Positions 12,458 through 23,470 of a DNA stretch of 64,000 nt are shown piece by piece. The stretch is from contig OY856412.1 of the NCBI GenBank assembly GCA_963693085.1, forward strand, positions 1,131,134,244-1,131,198,243. The letters run 5' to 3'. Every line of letters begins with the position of its first letter. Within the stretch, counting starts at the first letter, position 1. The notes beneath the pieces are model-generated. The model did no database searches, was not told where the DNA came from, and saw nothing but the letters and a program-made list of their open reading frames with translations. A program made the position numbers and the translations under genes. The DNA comes from Alisma plantago-aquatica (taxonomy: Eukaryota > Streptophyta > Magnoliopsida > Alismatales > Alismataceae).

Positions 12458-14577
12458 TGTTGGTATGGATGCCTAGAGAGCCAATCATATGATGATTATG
12501 ATGACATGTCTTATAAAATATTTGATTGATAATAAAAGAAATCTTTCAATTTATTCTATTTTGTTCAGTTATGAGATAATGATGAAACATAATGAATGTC
12601 TAAAGAATGCCATTACTCAATGACGTTGTCTTTGGGTTCATGACCCAAACAATGCAATCATACAAATGTTAAAAGTATGTACATTCTTGTTATGTCCTTA
12701 ATCATATGTTGTTGTGGAAGGCTGATAGACAACAATAACATATAAGACTAGAGTGTGTGTTGGTTGATGACAAAATATCATCAGTCATGATATGTGATAT
12801 CAAACCAAACACATAGATAATTGTTAGAGAACAGTGTATCAGAAAGACCCACCTTCAGAGTGACACATGGAAACCATAATTGGTAGTCATAATCATCTCT
12901 CATAGTGATGGTGGTGATTGTGGTTCTTAGACCTAAAATCACTACACTCATCACATGTTATTCAATGTACTTTGACATCATCCATTGTGACTATGAATAA
13001 GGGTTGCCATAAATGTGGTGCTCGGGTGCATTGTGACACATGGGGATGACTATGAGTGATGTAGATGGGATTTGTACCTCCTACAGGAGTATGATATCCA
13101 GGCCACTTGATAAGCGAGATTGAGAAAAGAATGCACATGCACATGTGAATTAATATATGATATTGAGGTCACATATATCTCATATAGTCTACGCTGGTTC
13201 AAGGAACATGGATAGAACATTGAGAGGATGACAATTCCATGCCTCGAGTTCAATTTGGATATCAGTGACAATGGAATTATACAACCACTAGAAAACAAAT
13301 TGTAGATTGTAGGTTGAAATTATTATCTAACTCTTCATATTACTTGGGTAGCAATGATGTGTTTCTAGATACCGCTCATTGCTTGTGATGTCATAAATTA
13401 GTTATGGACATTCACTTGGGTAGCACTGATGTGTGACTAACTAGGCACAACTCCTTGCTTGTGATGTCATAAATTAGTTATGGACATTCACTACCAACGT
13501 AACTTGGAACCTATAGGGTCACGCACATAAGATACACTTGGAATAGGAGTTTATTCATGAATGAGGTTTAAACTTGATTACTAAGGAGTTAGGTATTCAA
13601 TTTAAACAACAATAGTTGAATGATTGACTGACTGGACTCTAAACCAACCAGTTCAAGTGTTGAACTAACTGGTTGGAGTGTTAGGTTAATTGAAACCACA
13701 TTGGCTGGATATTGGTTGAGTTGGGGAATGAACTGATTGGTTCACGTAGTGAACCGATCGACTCAAGTTCTCAAATGACCGGTTCATGTGATGAACTACC
13801 CAGTTCATTGATCAATTCAATTGGATCAAGGATTAGCATTGACGTCATGTTTTGTATTAATTAAATATTAATTGATAATACAATTGTGATTGGGAAACAT
13901 GATGAAACGACCGGTCCAAGGGTTGAACCGATCAATTTACATGCAAACCAATTGGTTCACCTGTGAACTGGTTGTTTCTTCACTTGTAGGGTGTGAAACT
14001 TCATGAAATTTTGTCCCCTTCGACTCCCGCTCATATTGGGAACCCTGACCCTAACCCTCCTATAAATAGAGGGGAACTGGGGGCTTCTCAGACACAATAT
14101 TAATCACTTTGACAATTTTTGTCTTCTCTGGTTGTGGTAACTGAGAGAACCCGAGCAAGTCATACTCGATAAAGGGAGGGATAGAAAGGGAGAACAATTA
14201 TGGGAGAGCAAGTTGGTGCTAGTACACCGACTAGAAGGGACAACTCCTTGTTTATTCTTCTAGAATGAAAGGAGTTCCCAGTGGTCACTATGGACTACTA
14301 TAGAGGCAAGGAGGTTGTTTCCTACTGCTAGGAGGACAAGGTCAACTACTATCCATGGTGATCAACTAGGAGTTGTTTTTGATGTTGTCTGGGTGTGACT
14401 TGACGCAAGGCACATACTACTATAAGGTAACTATCGCTAGACTTGCTCTAGGACCATGTATGACCTCACAAACCATCCTTCCCATTACATAGTTGCTGAC
14501 ATGATCATCTGTTAAAGGAGAATATGGTAGATAAAAATTTTGTTTTGCTTCCTATTCCGTAGCCATATTTCCATACA
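12458..14577 (+). repeat. 3' LTR of copia copy 1
   Basis: Begins TGTTGGTATG and ends near CCATACA. It contains the GAACCGATCG-type palindrome array (about 13620-13990) and a TATA box (14061-14069). It carries a local duplication absent from the 5' LTR: the phrase GTGATGTCATAAATTAGTTA occurs twice, at about 13385 and 13460. Confidence 0.88.
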
Positions 14578-14789
14578 ATATCTTTTTTTGGTGCCAATTT
14601 AACATTCAATAGTCATATGATGCCAATTTTTAGTCTTAGAGATATGGTCGATAGAAGATAAACTTAGAGGGAAGGGCAACAAGATGTCTATATGCATCCT
14701 CCTAACTATGTTGTGTTGCTTTCTGACCAATTAGTGGATGCTTGGTTGGAAATGATAACTACCAAGTTGCCTCATTATATAGAATACAT

Positions 14790-15667
14790 AGATGTTGGCA
14801 AGATCTATGATTGTCTTTGAAGGTTCAGAGCTACAAAATTTGTAGGAAGTACATGCCCATCTAAAGTTGATCTAATATGGAGTGGATAAAGTCTTTCATA
14901 TCTTGAAAATCCCATAGGAAGACAAGATTTTCAATGATGTATATCTCTTGAAGGGGAATTCAAGTCATTAAGGTCTATGGAAGAGGCCAAGAGACCAGAC
15001 TAGTCTTTGTTGTAGAGTGATTTCAAGATAGAGTTAGTAGCTTACTTCTCTCTAAATTCCTATATACAAGAAGAGATTAGACAGTCTGATATGATGAAGT
15101 AGGGTGGCAAGATGATGAATGAGTATGAGATGAGTTTTCTTGAGTTATTGGGATTTTATTCTCAGTTTTCATTTACATATGAGGAAAATATTAGACATTT
15201 TGAGGATGAACTAACAAATTACCTACAAGAACATATAGTGATTAGGTAACGCCACAAGAAGTTCACAACTTTTGTGGAACCTTTCAAGAGGATAGACATA
15301 TCTCAAAAGTTTAAGAAGGTCAGAATAGGTTTCCAATCAATTTAAGGCTAATATTGTTGTACCATGTGATGATATTTCATATGGCAATGCAAAGATTGTT
15401 GAGCATTTTATACCATATCATTACATGTTAGTGCTAGTGGATGCAATTTTGATTGGTCAACTGTTGTTCTTATTATCCATGGTGGTGTGCTAGTTGTTGT
15501 TATTATTTCTAGTGGTGGCCTTATCATTGCCCACTCAAGTGGTTTGACCTTAGTATTCTACTTTTAAACACCATAGAGACAAACATTGTTTCTATCTAGT
15601 TTTTTTGTAAAAAATAAAGTCATTTGAGGAAGGATTGTGTGAAGAAGTTATTTTCTAAATTGAAACT
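14790..15667 (+). pseudogene. Ty3/gypsy gag fragment, decayed
   Basis: Weak but ordered similarity to the retrotransposon gag family (Pfam PF03732). A stretch like MNEYEMSFLELLGFYSQF (about 15116-15170) and RHFEDEL (about 15196) match the usual gag pattern of a Y-E-x-x-F-x-E-L motif followed by a R-x-F-x-x-G-L motif. A zinc-knuckle remnant follows near 15600-15650 (CKK.SHLRKDC). Frameshifts and stops are frequent. Its downstream end is cut by the L1 insertion at 15680. No LTRs or pol could be linked to it. Confidence 0.55.
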
Positions 15668-15679
15668 GAGTTGGTAGAG

Positions 15680-16614
15680 AGTTTTTTTTAACACCTAAGA
15701 GATTATGTATTCATCCTACTCTCTCTAGCAGGCTTAAACAGCTCCAAATCAAAGTCAACAGGTGTATCTAGCCAAGGAGGCTTAACAGAATTAAATGACA
15801 GAATTAAGGCAATGAAAAATTCCGAACTTCTTGGACTAAAAGAAGATCCAATAGCAAGGTTTTGCATAGCGACCTTAGCAATGCTATCCGCTACCTTGTT
15901 GGGTGTCCTGGGGATCAGGCCTACTCTACAAGGTGAGTGAGGGGAGGTTAGCTGGCAAAACCTTTCCACATAAGGCATGAACTTTAGTAGGTACTGCTTT
16001 GAGTTGAAGATGTCCACCACAGTTGTGTAGTCTGACAGTATAACAAACTTCTTGGTCTGGAGCTTATTGATTAGAATTGCAGCTTACAGAATAGCTTGAA
16101 CCTCTGCATGAAGTGCACAGTCTGTGGCCATGCAGTGACCTTCCCCTTGCATGTTGCTTCCGGAAATGGTGATGGCATGGACTCCTATTCCTGACTTATT
16201 ATCTTTATAAGCAACATCAATGAAGATTAGGACCAAGTCTTGGGCATCTCAGGAAAATTAGGATGTCTGTTTGGGGAATATCACTTCATAGTGTTTAAGG
16301 AGAGTTTGTTAATAGAGTTGGCCTAGTTCTTGATGAAGTTTAACATCATCTGTAGGTAGGAAGAGTGGCGTTGTGAGTGAATTCATTCCTCATGCTCCAA
16401 ATGTGCCAACATGTTGTTGTACAGATCGTGTGCCTGGAGGGAGATGTGGTAGCAGAGTTGATGAAGTATGAGATCCAATATTCTTTAGATAGCATGCACA
16501 TGTTTCCCTAGTACCCCAAATATTTCCAAATGGGCATACTTAGTTTGCAGTCACCGAGGCAGTGAATCAGAGTTTCTTGCTCGCGCCCACATAACAGACA
16601 TTCGGTCGAGGGTA
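15680..16614 (-). mobile_element. 5'-truncated L1-type LINE (zf-RVT and RNase H end)
   Basis: Minus-strand 3' end of a plant L1 LINE. Read right to left, it starts with a reverse-transcriptase zinc-binding segment (CLLCGREQETLIHCLGDC, about 16605-16550; compare PF13966). A W.IW..RN block follows, then an RNase H domain (PF13456-like: LIFIDVAY..., the HAEVQAIL block, VILSDYTTVVDIFNSK, and IPRTPNKVADSIAK at 15920-15870). The RNase H acidic residues can be followed. It ends in a run of eight A (minus strand, 15682-15689). Flanking direct repeats GAGTTGGTAGAG at 15668-15679 and 16615-16626 are the target duplication. Stops near 16090 and elsewhere show decay. Confidence 0.85.
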
Positions 16615-16626
16615 GAGTTGGTAGAG

Positions 16627-17760
16627 TTGATCTCATATTTATGAAATCTTTTGAATTTCACGACATAATTCTTACTGGAGGAGGTTTTATAACACTCATG
16701 TCTAGGATTACGTCCTAAACTTATTTTATTTATTAATATAATAACCTTTTGTGATGGTAATTTAATGTCTTTTTGTGTTGATTAATGATGTATACTAATA
16801 CCTATTGATAATGATTGGATGCTTAATATTTTTATCAAATGACCAAGTGAAATGGAATATGATGAGACATTTAACATATATGTGTGGAAGAATAAACCCT
16901 AAGTTGGATTAGGGTTTTTGCTAAAGAGGAATGATCCCTAATTTGACTAACCATATGATATATTCTATGTTTATGTATTTGTGATTATGTGATAGAGTAC
17001 ATGTGTATATAATCAAAATAGGGTTATGTGTGTAATATATGGAGTTAGAGAAAGTTGGAGTTCAGTTTGCTAGAGTTGTACCCAAGATGGTTCGAATTTG
17101 GGTCTATTTGGGCCAATATTGGTGGTTGGTTTGTGCCCATTGGTCAATGTGAGATGGCTAGACAATAGAGTTTAGGCATCAAATCGATGGATCTTCCAAA
17201 TTTGTTCATCTAGATCAAATGCTTTCCTGTGAAGTCTTTCCAAGAGCCCATGATATACTTTTTTCTTGATTCGGTCTCTTAGTTGGTCAAATGCACCTCC
17301 ACTAGTCTGGATAGTTGGAACAATTACCATTGAGATCAAAATACTTCTTAATCCCACTACCATTTTTGTTAAGAAATGCTTTTTCATTTTGTCAAGGTTA
17401 TATAGGTTTTGTTTAATCCCAAATTATGACCAAAGCTCCATTTAAAGAATGGAGGGGTGAAGTGGTAGGTGATCCATGGCGTTCTATATTGACTTAGCTT
17501 GGAGAAGTTTTCTCATACGAAAATCTTGGAGGAGAAACATGGTTTGAGGTTGTATCTTCTCTTCATGTGTCTTATTCTTCTTTCTCTTCTCCTTGGCACT
17601 ATGCTGATAACATCTAATTTTGTAGATGTTATCTACCTAGATTTATCCTTCATTTCCCTCATTACGTAATCGCAAGTAGATATTTCTCATTTGTTTTCAT
17701 TTTTTTTCCTCTTTGCCTCAAATAAATAACCACTTCTCATTTTCTTGTAGAAAAATCATC
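16627..17760. other. No recognisable gene
   Basis: AT-rich sequence with only short random-looking frames. A 71-codon minus-strand frame (17172-17387) matches nothing I recognise. Probably old repeat DNA continuing the gypsy fragment to the left. Confidence 0.45.
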
Positions 17761-19131
17761 TACTACTAGAATGGCTACTAAACTATCGGTTGCTGGAACT
17801 TGCAACCCAACAATTAACAGAATCCACTATGTATAGACTAACCATTGGAAGACATCTACTGATGGCCCCACAAGACAACAACCAATGTCTACACATGATG
17901 CAGCCTTTTGAGGGTTTTACAACCTCCACTCCTTATGGCCTCACAATCTTCACTGTGGTTCCATCATGTATCGTTAGCCGATGATTTTGGTACTCACACC
18001 AACAGAAGGTACTACTCCTGACTCATCTGCTGATGGTTTGGCAAATCCTCATCAACTGATGGTTTGTTTGACCATAAACTATTGAAGAATTTTCTACCTG
18101 TATCGCCTACTGATGGATGCCCTGCGAGCCCCCTTTGCCAGAGACCGTTAAGCATGTATCCCGAGGCATGTGCCATGTGATCTTTGGGTATAAGAAAAGT
18201 ATAATCACAAGCACTTTGACCCCTGCATAGGTTTCTATAAATAAGGACCCCATACTACTTATAGATCACCTTATCCTTCAATGACGAAGTGCTACCTAGA
18301 TTTCCATTCATCATCGACCTTCGAAAGAGCAAGGATGAGTTTGAACTTTTCCTTCGATGTCTAGTAGACCAAGGATAAAAGTATAAGATCCCCCACTATC
18401 ACCTCTCACTTCCATTGGCTCGATCGACCCTCTTTGAGAGAAGAAGGACGACTGGAGCTATTATCGTCATTGTCATTGCCATCATTGTGAAGAAGGAGGT
18501 CACCATTAACCACCAGTACCCATGTTGTTAATGTTTGTTGTATCTTCTTCCTTCTTCCCAATCGTGTTCATCTCTCTCCATCCATCCGTCTTGTTATGGA
18601 TTATTTCATGTGTAAATCCATAATGTCTCTCATTACCATGAGTGGCTACACCTTTTTCTTGGGTTGGGAGTAGCCAATAAAGCTCTCCCAACATGTAAAT
18701 ATAATATCCATTGACCATATATACTCTTTACAAGTTTATCTCCATACTCTTGGTCGAATGATTCACTTGCATGATTAGATCCCTCCTGTCTTTTTTATTG
18801 TCAATGCCTCAAAAGAGTAGCATTAGTCTATATCTAGAGTTATGGAGTAGTATGAATGCATGAGAATGTTGGAATGCTAAAGATATTGATCATATGGTTG
18901 TATATTCGATTGTATGGTTTCCATCTTGAGAGAGAGAGACACTTACTATCCATATCTAGCTCGATCTCTAGAGAGGAGGGAATAAACACAAATTATGATC
19001 GCTTGTAACTATGCTAAGGGTATATAATGGATGTGAGTATTCCATGTTGGTGAGACCTGAAATGTTGAAACCCAATCCAAGTTTTAATCTTATATTCAAA
19101 ATAAACCAAAAGATCCAAGTTCCATCTGTTG
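17761..19131 (+). repeat. Possible gypsy LTR (5' part), interrupted by copia copy 2
   Basis: Non-coding. The phrase CTACTGATGG or close variants recurs (17857, 18028, 18054, 18108) in the same style as the motif arrays of other LTRs in this window, and a TATA-like CTATAAATAAGG follows at 18236. Copia copy 2 sits at 19137. The sequence resumes at 28116 and runs into a gypsy-type PBS at 28401. I infer that this flank and 28116-28395 could be one LTR split by the copia insertion, but no second LTR copy exists here to prove it. Confidence 0.3.
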
Positions 19132-19136
19132 GTATG

Positions 19137-21342
19137 TATTCCCTAAGAGCCAATCATAGGATGGTTGGTGGGATACATTAAGTTTGATTTGATAAAGATC
19201 AAAGGCAAGCTTCCAATTCTTTCTGGTTCAGTTATATGAGATAATGATAGAACAGATTGAATGTCTAGAGAATGACAATACTCAATGACATATGCTTTCA
19301 GGTTGAGGACCTAAGCGATGAGATCATATGGATGCTAAGAGTTTGTACATTCTTATTATGTCCCTAGTCGGATATCATTGTGGAAGGTAGATAGACAACA
19401 ATGACACACAAGACTAGATTGTGGTGTTGGTTGATGACAGAATCTCATTAGTCATGATATGGAGATATCAAACCAAACACATAGGTACTTGTTAGAGAAC
19501 AAGTTTACCGGACAGACCCACCGTGAGTTTGACACATGGAACCATGACATGGTAGTCACAGTCAGTTCTCACAGTGATGGTGGTGAGTGTGATTCTTTGA
19601 CCTGAAATCACTACACTCAACACATGTCATTGGGTACACTTTGACATCATCAAACGTAGTCCTGAAACATGGGTTGTTATAAAGGTGATGATTGGGTGGC
19701 TTTGACACATGGGGCTTTTGAGGGGTGAGTGGTAGATATGGGATTTGTCCCTCCTAAGGGAGTTTGATATCCATGGCCACTTGATGAGTAGGATTGAGAT
19801 AGGCGTGTGCACGCATGTGTGAATCAGTATGTGATATTGATGTCATACATATCTCCTCCAATCTACTCTGAGATCAAGAAAGTGAATGAACATTGACAGG
19901 ATGATTGTTCCATGCCTTGAGTTCATTCGGGATATCAGTGACAAAGGAATTATACATTCACTGTAACACCATTCACGGATTGTAGGATTGAAAGTTGTTC
20001 TCCAACTTTCCTTTTCACTTGGGTAGCACTGATGTGTGACTAGGCACCGCTCTTTGCTTTTGAAGTCATAAATGTTATGGACTTTTACTGCCAATGTGAA
20101 ATGGACCTGTAGGGTCACACACATAGGATTTAACCTGGAAGAGGAGTTTATCCACAAATGATGTTTACATTGATTACTAAAGGAGTTTAGTAGTTCAATT
20201 AAAAACTTAATCAATTGATATCTCAGTATCATAGTGTTCAAGGTGTTGGACCGATTGATTAGAGTATCAGATTGATTGAAACTGCGATTGACTTATTTTA
20301 CATAGTATGCTGCCCCAACCGATCGGCTCATGGGATGAACCGATCGGCTCAAGTTTCTGAACTGATCGGCTCATGTGATGAGTTGATCGACTCAAGACAG
20401 GCTGAGACGACCGGTTCAAGGGTTGAACCGATCGGCTCAACTGACCAACCAAGATCGTTTTGAAAATCAGAAGACTATTTTACAAATACAATTTGTTTCA
20501 CTTGTACAAATTCGATTTGGATAAGGATTAATGTTTGATAAATCGGAAACAAATATGAAAGTCAATTTGAGTTGGACCAGGACCACAAATCAATCGTCTC
20601 ATGTGATGAACCGATCGGCTCAGGTGTCCCAAACGATCGGTTCAGGTGTGAACCGATCGGTTGAGGTCACCAAACGGCCATTTCAAGGTTGAAATGATCA
20701 GTTCAGCTGGTGAGTTGGTTGCTTTGTGGAAAATCTCGAACCCTTCTACTCCTGCATTAATCCTGCATTGCCTGGGATAGAGAACCCTGTCCCATGACCC
20801 TCCTATATATAGGGGTAGTGGGGGCTTCTCACGAACACAACTCAGTGCACTAGTTGCTTTGTAAAGTTGTCATTCTCTCTGGTTTTGGTAACCGAGAGAG
20901 CCCGAGCAAGTGCTACCTGATAAGGGAGGCACAGTAAGGGAAAGACAACTGTAGAAAGTGACTGGTGGCAGGAGAGTGTGTCGGTGACTAGTACTCCGAC
21001 AGGAGGGTGCGACTCCTTTCGATTCCTTGTGGGACAAGGAGATCGGAGTTCCAGGTGGTCCCTATGGACTACTTCAGAGGCGGGAAACTTCTGCCGCTCG
21101 GAGGACAACTGTCAATCCTGATAGTCCCAGTGAGACCAGGAGCTGCACAGACATCGTCTAAGACCAGAGGTGAGGACCGCGCAAGCCGCGAGGTAATGTC
21201 GTTGAGCAAGCCTCAGGATAAGGTACGCCTCCACAAACCATCCTTCCTATTGTATATACGTTGACGCGATTCCTTTATTCTGGGTTTGGGAGAAGAAAAT
21301 TTTTGTTTCCTCTACCTTATCTGTCTCCCATAAAACCCAATT
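19137..21342 (+). repeat. 5' LTR of copia copy 2
   Basis: Pairs with 25937-28115. Contains a dense array of GAACCGATCGGCTCA-type motifs at 20310-20450 and 20590-20710, a TATA box CTATATATAG (20803-20812), and ends CCCAATT where the 3' copy reads CCCAACA. Confidence 0.92.
20803..20812 (+). promoter_or_regulatory. LTR TATA box, copia copy 2
   Basis: CTATATATAG, conserved at 27576-27585 in the 3' LTR. It is followed by GGGGGCTTCTCA, as in copy 1, which should be close to the transcription start. Confidence 0.65.
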
Positions 21343-21343
21343 G

Positions 21344-21356
21344 TGGTATTAGAGCC
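21344..21356 (+). promoter_or_regulatory. Primer binding site (initiator Met tRNA)
   Basis: TGGTATTAGAGCC, one base after the 5' LTR, identical to the site in copy 1 including the same C-to-T difference from the usual tRNA-Met complement. Confidence 0.87.
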
Positions 21357-22760
21357 AGATCAACTGCTCTATGCTTTAGGATTATCGATATGATCGATTT
21401 TGGTTTGTCACCTTTATTTATTGCATACGATGCGAATAAAATTGGCTTTATGCATGTCCAATCCTAAATTCACAAATCCCAATATACATATATGATATGT
21501 AATATGAATGCACTCGATATGTGTCACCCTTAAATGAGTTTTGTGGTGGATGTATAGCGTGGTTATGGCCAATAAACCCTATGTTTGTGTGCTTGGTTGA
21601 ATGTAGTTGCTTGCATCTCAGTCTACGCACCGATTCCCTATCTCCTATTCCTGATGTAACTCGAGATAACTCAAGATTTCTTTCCTACCTTTTCTCCCCC
21701 CCCCAATGTAACTCAGGGTTTCTAAATTTAAATTTTAATAGGATAGATCTTTTATTTCCTATTATGTCAAAGAATGGCAGACAACTTGATAACAACTGAG
21801 ACAATCAGTTCAAGATGTGAACCGATCAGTTGGCGATCCAGACGACTAGTTCGTGGAGTGAGATGATCGGGTGGCGGCCATGAGGAGATGCACGATGAAT
21901 AGGCGAATCGATCATTTGTAGGAGCCAACCGATTTGCTGGTGGCACCCAACCGACCAGTCTAATGGTGAGTCGATCAATCATGGAGATGAGTTGATCAAA
22001 CCCAGAACGGCAAAGCACAGAGTTCATCTTTTACAGGTTGCATGTGATGTGGACCTAGATGACCGTGATTCCTATTGGCTCGAGGAATCACATTAGGATG
22101 GCCATAATCATCGCTTTTATCATTTCACATGTTTTTTGTGGGATATAGCATGTATATGATACGTACTATATATTGTGGTGATTGGATATGTATATGTACC
22201 TATAAAAACCAAATCCCTCATTAAATATTAAAGTTTTAGATGCCTTCTAAATGCGACACGTGTGAAAAGCTTGATCGTCCAAGTGTGGGCACGCCCTAGC
22301 GTGGTGCACCGTCTATCTCGTGGAAGCATGAAGGATGAATGTGTGGGTCTGCCCTAGAAGGGTGCATATTCATCATGTTGGCTTTAGGTCAGACTTAACA
22401 AGGTGACCTAGATAGGATCTAGCACCTTGAGGCATGGAGGTGATCATGGCAAGGAGTTGCATATGACATATTTCAAGAGTTGCATATGATGCAATTGGAA
22501 AAAGTTGCCTACCTGGAAGATCTAAGTTGTGGGTGACAACCCTAGCTGGTTCATGACTCAGAGGATTTCAGGATCTTGACCCACTAGAAGATTTTAAGCT
22601 GCAATCTTCTGAATTGATGGTGAGGGCTATCAATTTGAACAAAATAGTGGGAGCGATAATTAACTAAAGTCCTAATTGTATCGTCAACCTTTCAAAACAA
22701 TTAAATAAGTCAAATTTGAGTTTTTGGACTAAATTGCATATATTTCCTTTTTTAGTACAA
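21357..22760 (+). other. Untranslated leader of copia copy 2
   Basis: Non-coding leader between PBS and gag. It carries a run of C (about 21697-21706) and a second cluster of the LTR palindrome motifs (21785-22030, e.g. GTGAACCGATCAGTTGGCG). Confidence 0.6.
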
Positions 22761-23470
22761 ATGAAGACAAACAACAATCACTTTTCATTGCGATCGGTCC
22801 TTGAAAAGGACAAGCTGAATGGGACTAACTTCCACGACTGGTTTAGGACATTGAGAATTGTTCTCACTCAAGAGAGAAAGCTCTATGTCCTGGATACTCT
22901 AGTTCCAGAGGAACCTGCTCCTACCGCACCAAAGGCAGAAAGGGATGCTTATAAGAAGCATACCGAGGATGCCATTGATGTGGAGTGCTTGATGTTGTGT
23001 TCTCTGAACTATGAGTTGCAGAGACAACATGAGACATATGATGTCTCCAAGACATTGTCCTAGTATGTCAAGACAGAAGGAGATCCAGTAAGGTATTCAG
23101 ACACTCAATGTAAATGGGTATGTGGAAAAACCTTACTAAGAAGGATTCAATTTGAGCCAAGAGTTGGCTATTGGTATGATACTGCAAATGTTGCGAGAAT
23201 CATATAGTTCATGATGAACTACAACATGAACAAATTTGACAAGCGATGAAAAAGTTGTTGGATATGTTGAGGACAGTAGAGGTAAAGATGAAGAAAGACA
23301 AACCCTAATCTTTGATGTGATCAATGAAGGGTAAGTCTTAAAGGCAAGGACAAAGGCAAAGCAAAGAAGTGTTCTGATGCTAGCCAGCAATCCAAGCTAT
23401 CTTCAGCCTCAAGGCACTTGGGAGGGTGAACGAGGGAGATGCCCTCTATATCTAGAAGAACAAAAGAAGA
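22761..23470 (+). pseudogene. copia gag, inactivated (copy 2)
   Basis: The ATG at 22761 starts MKTNNN and continues through EKDKLNGTNFHDW and LRIVLTQERKLYVLD, the copia gag N-terminal signature, as an open frame to TAG at 23061-23063. The rest of gag continues in shifted frames (MNYNMNKF at about 23214, then a lysine-rich stretch). No intact zinc knuckle is visible; in copy 1 it is also damaged. An upstream in-frame ATG at 22716 exists, but homology starts at 22761. Confidence 0.8.

Larger units (their letters stand above)
5197..14577 (+). mobile_element. Ty1/copia LTR retrotransposon, copy 1 (full length, decayed)
   Basis: A complete but old copia element. Its LTRs are 5197-7209 and 12458-14577, with internal DNA between. 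A PBS directly follows the 5' LTR and a polypurine tract directly precedes the 3' LTR. The order gag - integrase - RT - RNase H is the Ty1/copia order. The 5-bp flanks are CTATC (5192-5196) and ATATC (14578-14582), four of five identical, consistent with an eroded target duplication. Many in-frame stops and clearly diverged LTRs (much less alike than those of copy 2) show that it inserted earlier. Copy 2 at 19137-28115 is the same family. Confidence 0.9.

Noticed and set aside
15703..16020. 105-codon minus-strand frame as a host RNase H gene
   Set aside because: Flanked by a target duplication, ends in poly(A), and preceded by zf-RVT sequence with stops; it is the end of an L1 LINE.
17172..17387. 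71-codon minus-strand frame
   Set aside because: No similarity recognised, no promoter or splice context; length within chance expectation for this composition.
7211..21356. tRNA-like matches at 7211 and 21344 (and at 47835 on the minus strand)
   Set aside because: They are 13-18-base primer binding sites complementary to tRNA 3' ends, with no cloverleaf around them.
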